A stretch of 64,000 nucleotides of DNA from an uncultured Oscillospiraceae bacterium (GTDB lineage Bacteria; Bacillota; Clostridia; Oscillospirales; Ruminococcaceae), in NCBI GenBank assembly GCA_934526065.1, contig CAKSZX010000001.1, forward strand, positions 1 to 64,000. Reading direction: 5' to 3'. The notes beneath the pieces are model-generated. The model did no database searches. It worked only from the letters and a program-made list of their open reading frames with translations, and was not told the origin of the DNA. Positions 14,432 through 23,958 of the stretch are shown in pieces (positions within the stretch are counted from its first letter, which is position 1; each line of letters opens with the position of its first letter). Position numbers and translations under genes: made by a program.

Positions 14432-15499
14432 ATGAAAAAATATCTTGTAACCGGCGGCGCCGGATTTATCGGTTCAAACTTTGTTATGTACATGCTTAAA
14501 AAGCATGAGGATATTCAGATAGTAAATCTTGATAAGCTTACATATGCCGGCAACTTGGAAAACTTAAAGTCAATCGAGGGGGACGAAAGACATATTTTTG
14601 TGCAGGGGGATATCTGCGACAGAGATTTTGTAACGGCTCTTTTTGACAAGTATGATTTTGACTATGTTATTAACTTTGCCGCCGAAAGCCATGTTGACAG
14701 AAGCATTACTAACCCTGAAATTTTTGTTGAAACAAATGTTATGGGTACGGTAAACCTTTTGCAGTGTGCAAAAAATGCCTGGTATGATGGACAGAGCAAG
14801 GTGTGGAAAGCCGGCAAAAAGTATTTGCAGGTTTCCACCGATGAGGTTTACGGCGCATTGGGCAAGGAGGGCTACTTTACGGAAACAACACCTCTCAACC
14901 CCCACAGCCCTTATTCCGCATCAAAGGCAAGTGCAGATATGTATGTACAGGCTTTCAGAGATACCTACGGTATGCCGGTGAACATCACAAGATGTTCTAA
15001 CAACTACGGCCCCTATCAGTTCCCGGAAAAGCTTATTCCTCTTATGATAAACAACGCAAAAAGCCACAAGCGGCTGCCTGTTTACGGAGACGGAATGCAG
15101 GTTCGTGACTGGCTTTATGTTGAGGATCACTGCAAGGCTATTGATATGGTTTGCACAGGTGGTAAGCTGGGTGAAGTTTACAATGTAGGCGGACACAACG
15201 AAAAGCCGAATATCTTTATTGTTAAGACAATTATTTCTCAGCTTCACGACAGACTTAAAGACCGGGGCATATCCGAGGAACTTATCAAGCATGTTGAGGA
15301 CAGACTGGGCCACGACAGAAGATACGGTATTGACCCGGAAAAGATAAAGAGAGACTTGGGCTGGTACCCGGAAACACCATTTGAAAAGGGCATAGTTCTC
15401 ACTATTGACTGGTACCTTGCCAACGAGGAATGGATGAAAAATGTAACCTCCGGCGACTATCAGAAATACTATCGGGAAATGTACAAAAACAAACAGTAA
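14432..15499 (+). CDS. rmlB: dTDP-glucose 4,6-dehydratase
   Basis: RmlB converts dTDP-glucose to dTDP-4-keto-6-deoxyglucose using bound NAD+. The 355-residue length fits. Motifs: YLVTGGAGFIGSNFV, NLDKLTYAGNLENL, AAESHVDRSI, STDEVYG with the TDE catalytic triplet, and YSASKASAD for Tyr-Lys; NNYGPYQFPEKLIP in the substrate region. Last gene of the operon, followed by a strong terminator. Confidence 0.96.
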   Translation: MKKYLVTGGAGFIGSNFVMYMLKKHEDIQIVNLDKLTYAGNLENLKSIEGDERHIFVQGDICDRDFVTALFDKYDFDYVINFAAESHVDRSITNPEIFVETNVMGTVNLLQCAKNAWYDGQSKVWKAGKKYLQVSTDEVYGALGKEGYFTETTPLNPHSPYSASKASADMYVQAFRDTYGMPVNITRCSNNYGPYQFPEKLIPLMINNAKSHKRLPVYGDGMQVRDWLYVEDHCKAIDMVCTGGKLGEVYNVGGHNEKPNIFIVKTIISQLHDRLKDRGISEELIKHVEDRLGHDRRYGIDPEKIKRDLGWYPETPFEKGIVLTIDWYLANEEWMKNVTSGDYQKYYREMYKNKQ

Positions 15500-15513
15500 A
15501 ATTAAGTAATAAA

Positions 15514-15544
15514 ATAAGCTCCCCTGCCGGGGAGCTTTCCTTTT
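15514..15544. terminator. terminator shared by rmlB and add
   Basis: AAGCTCCCC - TGCC - GGGGAGCTT between convergent genes, with TTCCTTTT on the plus side and TTATTTTAT on the minus side. Confidence 0.8.
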
Positions 15545-15552
15545 AATAAATA

Positions 15553-16554
15553 TCAAATTTTATCGGCTTCAAGCTTTTTGTAGAGCTTAGCTTTGATTTC
15601 GTCGCTGCAAAATGCCGCATCAACTGCATTGAGTGTGCATTGGCGCAGCTGCCGATCCGTAACGCCGATACATTTAAGCATGTAGTGTTCGTTGCAAATA
15701 TTTGTTCTTGAAAACATCATGTTGTCGCTGTTCAAAGTAACTTTTGCGCCTGCGGCAATAAGCTGTCTTATAGGGTGTGCGGCGTAGTTTCTGCCGGCAC
15801 CGCAGTTGGAGGTTACGCAAACTTCAAGAGGAATCTGTTTGTCAACAACCTCTTTAAGCCACTCCTCTTTCTGTACGCAGTTTACGCCGTGGCCGATTCT
15901 CCATGCACCCATCTTTATTGCCATAGGCATATGAGCGCCTTCGCCCATTTCGCCTGCGTGGATTGTGTAAGGAATACCGTATTCTCTGCACTTTTCAAAG
16001 AGAGGTGCATAGAGCATAAAGTCGCCGTTGTTTTCATAGCCGGCAAGGTCCATACCTACAAGGCCTTTGCCCAAAAATTCACGGCTCCGTTCAATGGCCT
16101 CAAAGTTTAAGTCCATATTTGCCAAGGCATTTTCGCCCTTGTGCATAAGGCAGTTGATAAGGCCTATGTCGATGTTCGGGAAATCTTTTTTTGCTCTTTC
16201 CATACCCTTGATAAGAGCCCGGATTGTATCTTTCTGGCTGAGACCTCTGAGCATGTGCTGCTGTGAGGCATAGCGGATTTCCGCATAGTACAGGCCAAGC
16301 TCATCAAGCTGTTTTATAAGGTTGTACATGGATTCTTCCAAATCCTCGGCTGTCTGCATTACGGCGCAGGTGAGATCAAATTTTTTAAAGCCTTCCTCGG
16401 TGTGGTGTATTGTAGGGGCGTGAATCATATTATAATATTCTTCAAATGTGGTTTCCCGTGGAATAACATCTCTTTCGATGGACTTTTTATATGCCCATGG
16501 TAAGTCGAGAGAGCCGTCTAAGTGAAGATGAAGTTCTATTCTTGCGTTTTTCAT
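15553..16554 (-). CDS. add: adenosine deaminase
   Basis: Adenosine deaminase turns adenosine (and deoxyadenosine) into inosine for purine salvage. The 333-residue protein has the zinc ligands and catalytic residues of the family: ELHLHLDGSL (HxH) at residues 6-15, HAGE at mid-protein, GHGVNC for the next His, and LNSDN near the C-terminus for the metal-binding Asp. The second acid of the classical DD pair is Asn, which is common in bacterial members. Ribosome site AAGGAG. Monocistronic, between the two polysaccharide blocks on the opposite strand. Confidence 0.93.
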   Translation of the reverse strand: MKNARIELHLHLDGSLDLPWAYKKSIERDVIPRETTFEEYYNMIHAPTIHHTEEGFKKFDLTCAVMQTAEDLEESMYNLIKQLDELGLYYAEIRYASQQHMLRGLSQKDTIRALIKGMERAKKDFPNIDIGLINCLMHKGENALANMDLNFEAIERSREFLGKGLVGMDLAGYENNGDFMLYAPLFEKCREYGIPYTIHAGEMGEGAHMPMAIKMGAWRIGHGVNCVQKEEWLKEVVDKQIPLEVCVTSNCGAGRNYAAHPIRQLIAAGAKVTLNSDNMMFSRTNICNEHYMLKCIGVTDRQLRQCTLNAVDAAFCSDEIKAKLYKKLEADKI

Positions 16555-16664
16555 AAAATTCTCCTTTTTAAAACAACCTGAAATTTAAAATATGATACTA
16601 CTATATCATTGTATGTCGGTTTTTGTAAAGCCCCAAAATCCTTTTTAATTTAAAGTTTTGTTAT

Positions 16665-16695
16665 AAAAATGCGGAGAGGTTAAAGCCTCTCCGCA
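16665..16695 (-). terminator. pepT terminator
   Basis: TGCGGAGAGG / CCTCTCCGCA, a 10-bp perfect stem, followed on the minus strand by TTTTTA. Confidence 0.85.
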
Positions 16696-16705
16696 GAATG
16701 TTATA

Positions 16706-17920
16706 TTATTTTGCAAATTGCTTGATAATGCCTATTACCACATTTACGCATTTTTCCATATTTTCTTCGGTTATGCACTCATATCTGCCGTGAGCGTTCA
16801 TACCGCCTGTGCCCAGGTTAGGGCAAGGCAAGCCCATATAACAAAGTCTTGCGCCGTCTGTGCCGCCTCTTACGGCCTCGCTTACAGGTTCGCCGCCAAG
16901 TTCTCTTATGGCGTTTTCGGCGTAGGTTACAACCTCAAAGTGAGGCAAAATTTTCTCTTTCATGTTGCGGTACTGTTCGCTCATGGTCAGAGCACATCTG
17001 CCCTCGCCGTATTTGGCATTGATAAATTCCGCAATCAATTTCATTGTAGCTTGTTTTTCTTCAATCTTCTCGGCATCATGGTCACGAAGAATGTATTCAA
17101 GGCGTGTGTGCTCGGTGCTGCCTATGGTTTCGATAAGGTGATAGAAGCCTTCAAATCCGCAGGTGTATTCCGGTTTTTCTGCCTTTGGCAAAAGATTGTT
17201 AAATTCAAATGCCATATATTGGCTGTTTATCATCTTGTTTTTTGCAGAGCCCGGGTGGATTGAGTAACCGTAGAAATCCACGAAAGCCTGTACTGCGTTA
17301 AAGTTTTCGTAGGAAATTCCGTTCCAGTCACCGCCGTCAACGGTGTAAGCCAGGTCTGCGTCGAAACCGTCTACATCAAATTTATCAACGCCGTGGCCGA
17401 TTTCTTCATCCGGTGTGAATGCGATTGCAATTTTTCCGTGGAGGATTTTTTCCTCTATAACTCTTTCCACAGCCTGCATTATTTCGGCAATACCGGCTTT
17501 GTCATCGGCGCCCAAAAGAGTTGTGCCGTCGGTTGTGATAAGCTTTTGACCTTTCAGCTCTTTTAAAGCCGGGAAGTCCCGTACAGAGAGAACATGACCG
17601 GAGCCTTTGAGCAGAACATCTTCGCCGTCGTAATTTTCGATAATCTGGGGTTTAACGCCAAAGCCGTTAAATTCCGGTGCGGTGTCCATGTGAGCGATAA
17701 AGCCCACAGGCTGTTTGCCCTCGTATCCCGGTGTGGCAGGCAGAATACCGTAAATTGTGCCGTCCTTGATATGTACATTTTCAAGCCCAAGGGCATTCAT
17801 CTCCTCTTCAAGACATTTGGCAACATTAAGCTGAATGTCGCTTGAAGGAATTTTTCCGCTTTTCGGGTCGGAGGGTGAATCAATTTGAATGTACTTTAAA
17901 AATCTTGACAGTGTACTCAT
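16706..17920 (-). CDS. pepT: peptidase T (tripeptide aminopeptidase, M20B)
   Basis: PepT removes the N-terminal residue from tripeptides in the cytoplasm. The 404-residue protein has the two-zinc M20 layout: GFIAHMDTAPEF (first His and Asp), TLLGADDKAGIAE (bridging Asp), FTPDEEIGHG (catalytic Glu and metal Glu), DGGDWNGISYENFN, and SIHPGSAKNKM in the lid domain. C-terminal NLGTGGMNAHGRYE carries the last His. Ribosome site AAGGATGG lies rather far (about 13 bp) from the ATG. Monocistronic. Confidence 0.94.
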   Translation of the reverse strand: MSTLSRFLKYIQIDSPSDPKSGKIPSSDIQLNVAKCLEEEMNALGLENVHIKDGTIYGILPATPGYEGKQPVGFIAHMDTAPEFNGFGVKPQIIENYDGEDVLLKGSGHVLSVRDFPALKELKGQKLITTDGTTLLGADDKAGIAEIMQAVERVIEEKILHGKIAIAFTPDEEIGHGVDKFDVDGFDADLAYTVDGGDWNGISYENFNAVQAFVDFYGYSIHPGSAKNKMINSQYMAFEFNNLLPKAEKPEYTCGFEGFYHLIETIGSTEHTRLEYILRDHDAEKIEEKQATMKLIAEFINAKYGEGRCALTMSEQYRNMKEKILPHFEVVTYAENAIRELGGEPVSEAVRGGTDGARLCYMGLPCPNLGTGGMNAHGRYECITEENMEKCVNVVIGIIKQFAK

Positions 17921-18160
17921 AACTATAAAACCATCCTTTTTATCGGCAATTTCATGCCATATTTTAATTTATTGTTTTCATAATACCATAAATTTGTGAC
18001 AAATAACAGCGCAAAAGGGGGAATTGTTACAAAATATTCGCAAAAATTGTTATATTTTTTTAAACAAACATATATTTTACTTTAATTATGGGAAAAAATA
18101 TGTTAAAATAAAGCAGTTAAACTGAAAATAATGATAGTATCATTTTTAAGGAGAATATAT

Positions 18161-19210
18161 ATGCGGAGTATTTTTCGGGGCAAAACCCTTTTGATTACAG
18201 GCGGTACAGGTTCTTTCGGCCACACGGTTTTGAAACACTTTTTAACTACCGATATAGGCGAAATCAGGATTTTTTCAAGAGATGAAAAAAAACAGGACGA
18301 TATGCGCCATGAATTGCAGGCGCAGTACCCTGCGGAAAGCCAAAAGGTTAAGTTTTATATCGGCGATGTGAGAGATATAAACAGCGTTGACGTGGCTATG
18401 ACCGGCGTTGACTATATTTTTCATGCGGCTGCGTTAAAGCAGGTGCCGTCTTGCGAATTTTTCCCTATTGAAGCTGTTAAAACAAATGTTCTCGGCACTG
18501 AGAATGTACTTACCAGCGCCATTAACCATGGGGTACACCGTGTGGTTTGTCTTTCTACCGACAAGGCCGCTTACCCGATAAACGCAATGGGTATTTCAAA
18601 GGCAATGATGGAAAAGGTTATCGTTGCAAAATCCAGACAGGTTGACCCTGAAAAAACCACAATTTGCTGTACAAGATACGGCAATGTTATGTGTTCAAGA
18701 GGCAGCGTTATTCCTCTTTTCCGTGAACAGATTGCCGCAGGCAACCCTATAACAATCACCGACCCGGATATGACAAGATTTTTAATGAACCTTGACGAGG
18801 CCGTTGACCTTGTTGTGTTCGCCTTTACAAACGGACAGGCAGGGGATCTCTTTGTTCAAAAGTCACCTGCATGTACAATCGGCGATTTGGCAAAGGCCAC
18901 ACAGCGGCTGTTCGGCGATACAGGCACAAAGATTATAGGCCCACGCCACGGCGAAAAACTTTACGAAACTCTTTTGACAGAAGAGGAAAGTGCCAAGGCA
19001 ATAGATATGGGCGGTTATTACCGTGTGCCGGCAGATAACCGTGATTTGAATTATGATAAATATTTTATTGAGGGCAACACAGAAAAGCCTACGCTGCATC
19101 AGTACACCAGCCACAACACCGAAAGACTTGATATTCGGGGTACGATTGCAAAGATGAAAACAACCGATTACATCAAAGAAGAACTTGCAAAAATCAAGGC
19201 AGAACAATAA
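18161..19210 (+). CDS. fnlA: UDP-GlcNAc 4,6-dehydratase/5-epimerase (FnlA/CapE/WbjB)
   Basis: First enzyme of UDP-L-FucNAc synthesis, making the 4-keto-6-deoxy intermediate with C5 inversion. The 349-residue SDR protein shows LLITGGTGSFGHTVLKHF, SRDEKKQDDMRHEL, FHAAALKQVPSCEF, an STDKA active-site segment, and CTRYGNVMCSRGSVIPLF, all typical of the CapE/FnlA branch. I start at ATG 18161 because AAGGAG lies 7 bp before it; an in-frame ATG 30 bp upstream lacks a ribosome site. It heads an operon with fnlB and fnlC (17 and 2 bp gaps). Confidence 0.92.
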   Translation: MRSIFRGKTLLITGGTGSFGHTVLKHFLTTDIGEIRIFSRDEKKQDDMRHELQAQYPAESQKVKFYIGDVRDINSVDVAMTGVDYIFHAAALKQVPSCEFFPIEAVKTNVLGTENVLTSAINHGVHRVVCLSTDKAAYPINAMGISKAMMEKVIVAKSRQVDPEKTTICCTRYGNVMCSRGSVIPLFREQIAAGNPITITDPDMTRFLMNLDEAVDLVVFAFTNGQAGDLFVQKSPACTIGDLAKATQRLFGDTGTKIIGPRHGEKLYETLLTEEESAKAIDMGGYYRVPADNRDLNYDKYFIEGNTEKPTLHQYTSHNTERLDIRGTIAKMKTTDYIKEELAKIKAEQ

Positions 19211-19227
19211 TTTTATCGGGGTAATAT

Positions 19228-20445
19228 ATGAATATTTTAGTTACCGGGGCAAATGGTTTTGTGGGTAAAAACCTGTGCCGGGCTTTGGAAAATATAAAGG
19301 AAAACAAGGACAGAACCCACCCGGGTTTGCAAATAGACGAAATTTACAAATATGATTTATCCACCCCGGCGGAAAAGTTGGAGGAATTTTGCCAAAAGGC
19401 CGACTTTGTCTTTAATCTTGCAGGGGTTAACAGACCGAAAAACAACGATGAATTTATGCGGGGCAATTTCGGCTTTGCAAGCACCTTGCTTGAAACTCTT
19501 AAAAAGTACGGCAATAAGGCACCGGTTATGATATCTTCTTCCATACAGGCCACATTGATAGGCAGGTATGCAAATTCCGACTACGGCAAGTCAAAATTGC
19601 GGGGAGAAGAACTTGTGTTTGACTACGGCAGGGAAAACGGCATAAAGGTTCTTGTTTACAGATTTGCCAACCTTTTCGGCAAGTGGTGCAGACCCAACTA
19701 CAACAGCGCCGTTGCAACATTCTGCAACAACTACGCAAAGGATTTGCCCATACAGGTAAATGATGCCTCCACACAGCTGGAGCTTGTGTATATCGACGAT
19801 TTAATTGATGAAATGATAACGGCTTTACAGGGCGGCGAACATCACTGTGAATTTGACGGTACCGAGGCCATGGCAAAAGAGAACGGCAGATATTGCTATG
19901 TGCCTGTTTCTCACAAGGTTACATTGGGGGAGATTGTCTGTCTTTTGGACGAGTTTAAGACACAGCCCAAAACTTTGCTTATGCCTAAAATCCCCGCAGG
20001 CTCCTTTGCCAAAAAGCTGTATTCCACATATCTTTCATACCTGCCGAAAGAGAAGGCAATATTCGATTTGAAGATGAACAGCGACGACAGAGGCTCATTT
20101 ACCGAGCTTATGAAAACCGCAGACTGCGGACAATTTTCTGTAAACATATCCAAACCGGGTATAACAAAAGGGCAACATTGGCACAACACAAAGTGGGAAT
20201 ATTTTATTGTGGTTGCCGGCCACGGCCTTATTCAGGAGAGAAAAATCGGTCTTGACGAAAATGGCCGGCCTTACCCGGTTATCGAATTTGAAGTAACCGG
20301 CGACAAAATACAGGCGGTGCGGATGCTTCCGGGCTATACCCACAACATAATAAATCTTTCGGACAGTGAAAATCTTGTTACGGTAATGTGGGCTAACGAG
20401 AGCTTTAACCCCTCTAAGCCGGACACATTCTTTACAGAGGTATAA
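19228..20445 (+). CDS. fnlB: bifunctional UDP-sugar epimerase/reductase (FnlB/CapF/WbjC)
   Basis: Second enzyme of UDP-L-FucNAc synthesis, giving UDP-L-6-deoxytalosamine-type product by C3 epimerisation and C4 reduction. The 405-residue protein joins two domains, as in CapF: an N-terminal SDR reductase (ILVTGANGFVGKNLCRAL, FNLAGVNRPK, YGKSKLRGEE) and a C-terminal cupin (from about 290) with GSFTELMKT, KPGITKGQHWHNTKWEYFI and the metal-binding His residues. Full length, with the expected fusion. Confidence 0.93.
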   Translation: MNILVTGANGFVGKNLCRALENIKENKDRTHPGLQIDEIYKYDLSTPAEKLEEFCQKADFVFNLAGVNRPKNNDEFMRGNFGFASTLLETLKKYGNKAPVMISSSIQATLIGRYANSDYGKSKLRGEELVFDYGRENGIKVLVYRFANLFGKWCRPNYNSAVATFCNNYAKDLPIQVNDASTQLELVYIDDLIDEMITALQGGEHHCEFDGTEAMAKENGRYCYVPVSHKVTLGEIVCLLDEFKTQPKTLLMPKIPAGSFAKKLYSTYLSYLPKEKAIFDLKMNSDDRGSFTELMKTADCGQFSVNISKPGITKGQHWHNTKWEYFIVVAGHGLIQERKIGLDENGRPYPVIEFEVTGDKIQAVRMLPGYTHNIINLSDSENLVTVMWANESFNPSKPDTFFTEV

Positions 20446-20447
20446 AA

Positions 20448-21590
20448 ATGGCGAAACTTAAACTTATGACGATTATCGGCACAAGGCCGGAGATTATCCG
20501 CCTTTCCGCCGTTATAAAAAAATGCGACGAATATTTTGACCAAATTTTAGTTCACACCGGTCAAAACTATGACTATGAACTGAATCAGGTTTTCTTTGAC
20601 GATTTGGGCTTGCGTGAACCGAATTTTTATCTTGACGCAGTAGGCAGCGACCTGGGCGAAACAATAGGCAACATCATTGCCAAAAGTTATCGGCTTATGG
20701 TAAAGGAACAGCCGGACGCCCTGCTTATTTTAGGGGACACCAACTCCTGCCTTTCCGCCATAAGCGCAAAGAGATTGCACATTCCTATTTTCCATATGGA
20801 GGCCGGCAACAGGTGCTTTGACGAATGTCTGCCGGAGGAGACAAACAGAAGAATTGTTGACCATATCGCAGATGTGAATATGTGCTATTCCGAACACGCA
20901 AGAAGATATTTAAACAGCGAGGGCACCGCAAAGGAGAGAACATATGTTACAGGCTCTCCTATGGCGGAAGTTCTTCATCGGAATTTGGAAAAAATAGAAA
21001 GCTCGGATATTCTCACAAGATTGGGTCTTGAAAAAGGCAGATATATTTTGCTGTCCGCCCACAGGGAAGAAAACATAGACACCGAAAAGAATTTTACAAG
21101 CCTTATGAACGCCGTAAACGCCATGGCGGAAAAATACGATATGCCTATTCTGTACTCTTGCCACCCAAGAAGCGCAAAGTATATCGAAAAACGAGGTTTT
21201 GTTTTCGATCCGAGAGTTAAACAGCACAAGCCCTTGGGCTTCCATGATTACAACAATTTGCAGATGAACGCCTTTGCGGTGGTTTCCGACAGCGGTACGC
21301 TGCCTGAGGAATCAAGCTTCTTTTTGTCGGTGGGTCATCCGTTCCCGGCGGTTTGCATACGCACATCCACCGAAAGACCGGAGGCCTTGGACAAGGGCAA
21401 CTTTATCCTTGCAGGCATAACCGAAGAACAGGTTTTGCAGGCTGTGGACACCGCCGTTGAAATGAACAAAAACGGCGACTGTGGCATACCCGTGCCGAAT
21501 TATACAGACGAGAATGTTTCGGTAAAAGTTGTAAAACTTATACAGAGCTACACCGGCGTTGTAAACAAAATGGTGTGGAGAAAATATTGA
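20448..21590 (+). CDS. fnlC: UDP-N-acetyl-6-deoxytalosamine 2-epimerase (FnlC/CapG/WbjD)
   Basis: Third enzyme, giving UDP-L-FucNAc by C2 epimerisation. The 380-residue protein belongs to the non-hydrolysing UDP-GlcNAc 2-epimerase family: MTIIGTRPEIIRL at the N-terminus, LVHTGQNYDYELNQVFFDDL, LGDTNSCLSA, HMEAGNRCFDE.LPEE.NRR, LSAHREENID and SDSGTLPEES. In this position after fnlA-fnlB it is the FnlC/CapG type rather than MnaA. The start lies 2 bp after fnlB. Confidence 0.93.
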   Translation: MAKLKLMTIIGTRPEIIRLSAVIKKCDEYFDQILVHTGQNYDYELNQVFFDDLGLREPNFYLDAVGSDLGETIGNIIAKSYRLMVKEQPDALLILGDTNSCLSAISAKRLHIPIFHMEAGNRCFDECLPEETNRRIVDHIADVNMCYSEHARRYLNSEGTAKERTYVTGSPMAEVLHRNLEKIESSDILTRLGLEKGRYILLSAHREENIDTEKNFTSLMNAVNAMAEKYDMPILYSCHPRSAKYIEKRGFVFDPRVKQHKPLGFHDYNNLQMNAFAVVSDSGTLPEESSFFLSVGHPFPAVCIRTSTERPEALDKGNFILAGITEEQVLQAVDTAVEMNKNGDCGIPVPNYTDENVSVKVVKLIQSYTGVVNKMVWRKY

Positions 21591-21606
21591 TTTTAGGAAA
21601 TTTGTT

Positions 21607-22827
21607 TTGAAAAAGAAAATTTTGATTATCAGCCAACATTTTTGGCCGGAAAACTTTCGCATAAGCGACATTGCCACAGGATTTGCGGAAAATGACATAG
21701 AGGCAGATGTAATCTGCGGCATACCAAATTACCCTAACGGCATAGTGCCGGAGGGCTATGGGCTTTTCAAAAACAAAAAGCAAAATTACAACGGCGTAAA
21801 TGTTTATCGCACATGGGAAATAACCAGGAAAGGCAATTCCAATATCAGAATTTTCTTAAACTATATTTCCTATCCGTTCTTCGGCTTTTTTAAGGTTTTG
21901 GGTTTTTTAGGCAAAAAATATGACGCTGTGTTCTGCTATGAAACCAGCCCGGTTTACATGATTTTTCCTGGGATTGTCTATTCAAAATTGAAAAAAGTGC
22001 CGCTGACCGCATATGTTCTCGATCTTTGGCCGGAAAATTTGTACTCGGTGCTGAATATTCAAAACAAATTTTTCCGTAAAATCGCAAGTTCCACCAGTCG
22101 GTGGCACTATAAAAAATGCGATAAGCTCATTGCCATGTCCCCCTCATTAAAGGAAAAACTAAAAGAGGTAACAGGCAAAAGCGACGATAAAATTGCGGTT
22201 ATACCCCAATACTGTGAGGAATTTTACGAACAGGACATTGAGGACGAGCCCTTAAAAGAAAAGTACAAGGGATTTTTCAAAATCGTGTACGCCGGCAATA
22301 TAAGCCCGGCGCAGAATTTACAGTGCGCCGTTGACAGCGCCGCCATGCTTAAAAGGGACGGCATAAAGGACATTAAGTTTATTATTGTGGGAGACGGTAT
22401 GTCAAAGGCGGATATCGAAAAATATGCCGATGAAAAGGGCGTCCGTGAATATTTTGACTTTTTAGGCTCAAAGCCGGTTACGGATATGCCGATTTATCAC
22501 ACTTTGGCAGACGCTCTCCTTGCACCCCTTGCAAAAAGCGATGATATCGGCCTTACCATCCCACGGAAAGTCACAAGTTATATGGCAGGCGGAAAGCCTG
22601 TTTTAACCTGTATGGACGGGGAGGGCAGTCTGGTTATACAAAAGGCCAAGGCAGGTCTTACCGCAGCGGCGGGAGACAGCCGAACATTGTACGAAAATAT
22701 AAAAAAATTAAAAGCCATGCCACGGCGGGAAAGAGAACAACTTGGGGCAAATGCCCGCAGTTATCACTTTGCAAACCACAGCCGAAAAAAAGTTTTGGCA
22801 CAGCTTATTGATTTTATCTTAAATTAA
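21607..22827 (+). CDS. wbuB: glycosyltransferase, WbuB-like (L-FucNAc transferase type)
   Basis: A 406-residue GT-B enzyme of the GT4 type. It starts with ILIISQHFWPENFRISDIA, the usual WbuB N-terminus, and has LDLWPENL, MSPSLKEKL, KIVYAGNISPAQNL for the donor domain, and the C-terminal E-rich pattern weakened to TIPRKVTSYMAGGKPVL. WbuB homologues follow fnlC in many O-antigen and capsule clusters and transfer L-FucNAc. TTG start with TAGGA upstream. Specificity is inferred from context. Confidence 0.85.
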   Translation: MKKKILIISQHFWPENFRISDIATGFAENDIEADVICGIPNYPNGIVPEGYGLFKNKKQNYNGVNVYRTWEITRKGNSNIRIFLNYISYPFFGFFKVLGFLGKKYDAVFCYETSPVYMIFPGIVYSKLKKVPLTAYVLDLWPENLYSVLNIQNKFFRKIASSTSRWHYKKCDKLIAMSPSLKEKLKEVTGKSDDKIAVIPQYCEEFYEQDIEDEPLKEKYKGFFKIVYAGNISPAQNLQCAVDSAAMLKRDGIKDIKFIIVGDGMSKADIEKYADEKGVREYFDFLGSKPVTDMPIYHTLADALLAPLAKSDDIGLTIPRKVTSYMAGGKPVLTCMDGEGSLVIQKAKAGLTAAAGDSRTLYENIKKLKAMPRREREQLGANARSYHFANHSRKKVLAQLIDFILN

Positions 22828-22840
22828 AGGAGTTTCCCCT

Positions 22841-23545
22841 TTGAAAATTTTGGTAATAATTCCCTGCTACAATGAGCAGGAAAGTATTGAAAGGGTAATC
22901 GAAAATTTAAAGGCAAATGCACCCTTTGCGGACTATCTTATAGTAAACGATTGCTCCACAGATAAAACACTCGGAATTTTACAGGCAAACGGTATGAACT
23001 ATATCAATAACCCTGTAAATTTGGGAATAGGCGGCGGCGTTCAAGCCGGATATTTGTACGCCAGAGAAAACGGATATGATGTAGCCGTGCAAATGGACGG
23101 TGACGGTCAGCATGACCCTAAATATCTTGAAAAGGTATGCGCCCCGGTTATTGACGGCACATATGATATGTGCATAGGCTCAAGATTTATTGAAAAAGAG
23201 GGCTTTCAGTCTTCTTTTATGCGCCGTTTGGGTATAAACATTATATCTTTTATGATAAAACTGTTTACAGGCAAAAAAATTTATGATGTAACAAGCGGTT
23301 ATCGTGCCTGCAATAAAGAGCTCATCAACTTTTTTGCGGATAACTATGCAGATGACTACCCGGAGCCGGAAGCCATAATAACATCTGTTTTAAGCGGCTT
23401 TAAAGTGGGAGAAGTGCCGGTTGTTATGGTGGAACGCCAGGGCGGAACATCAAGCATACGCAGCTTAAAAAGCGCCTACTACATGATAAAGGTTTGCCTT
23501 GCCTTGGTGGTTGACCGTATAAAAGTGAGAAAGGCTGGTAAGTGA
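22841..23545 (+). CDS. family 2 glycosyltransferase, polyprenyl-phosphate sugar synthase type
   Basis: A 234-residue GT2 enzyme of the DPM1-like branch, which places a sugar on polyprenyl phosphate. Motifs: VIIPCYNEQESIERVI, LIVNDCSTDKT, NLGIGGGVQAGYLYA, MDGDGQHDP (the DxD), IGSRFIEKEG and DVTSGYRACNKEL. No C-terminal membrane segments are present; the small membrane protein that follows (overlap GTGA) may supply them. TTG start behind AAAGGAG. Confidence 0.88.
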   Translation: MKILVIIPCYNEQESIERVIENLKANAPFADYLIVNDCSTDKTLGILQANGMNYINNPVNLGIGGGVQAGYLYARENGYDVAVQMDGDGQHDPKYLEKVCAPVIDGTYDMCIGSRFIEKEGFQSSFMRRLGINIISFMIKLFTGKKIYDVTSGYRACNKELINFFADNYADDYPEPEAIITSVLSGFKVGEVPVVMVERQGGTSSIRSLKSAYYMIKVCLALVVDRIKVRKAGK

Positions 23546-23931
23546 TTATGCTAAGCGAAATGCGTTTGCAATACCTTTTGATTATAGGCACTGTTGTGCT
23601 TTTCGGGCTGATTATCGACCTTATCAGAAGAGATAAAATTGAGGTAAAATATGCGATTATTTGGCTGGCATTCAGTCTTGTAATGATATTGTTTTCTCTC
23701 TTTCCGCAGATTGTTTTAATACTCGGCGATATTACAAGGGTAATTAACCCGGTAAACTTTGTGTTTCTTACACAAATAATATTTATTCTCTTGATTTTGT
23801 TGTCGGTTTCGGCGGTGATTTCGGGATTTTCAAAAAAGATAAAAAGATTGGCACAGTCTAATGCCCTTTTGGAAAAGAGAGTTCGTCGGCTTGAAGAAAA
23901 AATTGACGAACTTACAAAAGAAAGTAAATAA
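23542..23931 (+). CDS. DUF2304 small membrane protein
   Basis: A 129-residue protein with three membrane segments and a charged coiled-coil tail (KKIKRLAQSNALLEKRVRRLEEKIDELTKE). The layout LIIDLIRRDKIEVKYAIIWL is the DUF2304 pattern. DUF2304 proteins typically sit next to DPM1-like transferases, as here. The GTG at 23542 overlaps the previous stop; the ATG at 23548 is the alternative. Confidence 0.8.
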   Translation: MIMLSEMRLQYLLIIGTVVLFGLIIDLIRRDKIEVKYAIIWLAFSLVMILFSLFPQIVLILGDITRVINPVNFVFLTQIIFILLILLSVSAVISGFSKKIKRLAQSNALLEKRVRRLEEKIDELTKESK

Positions 23932-23958
23932 AAACGGCTAAGGCGGTAGTAATTTAAA

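Noticed and set aside
15553..16554. Asn in place of the second Asp in the adenosine deaminase LNSDN motif as a catalytic defect
   Set aside because: A TDN-type motif is common in bacterial adenosine deaminases; all other ligands are intact.
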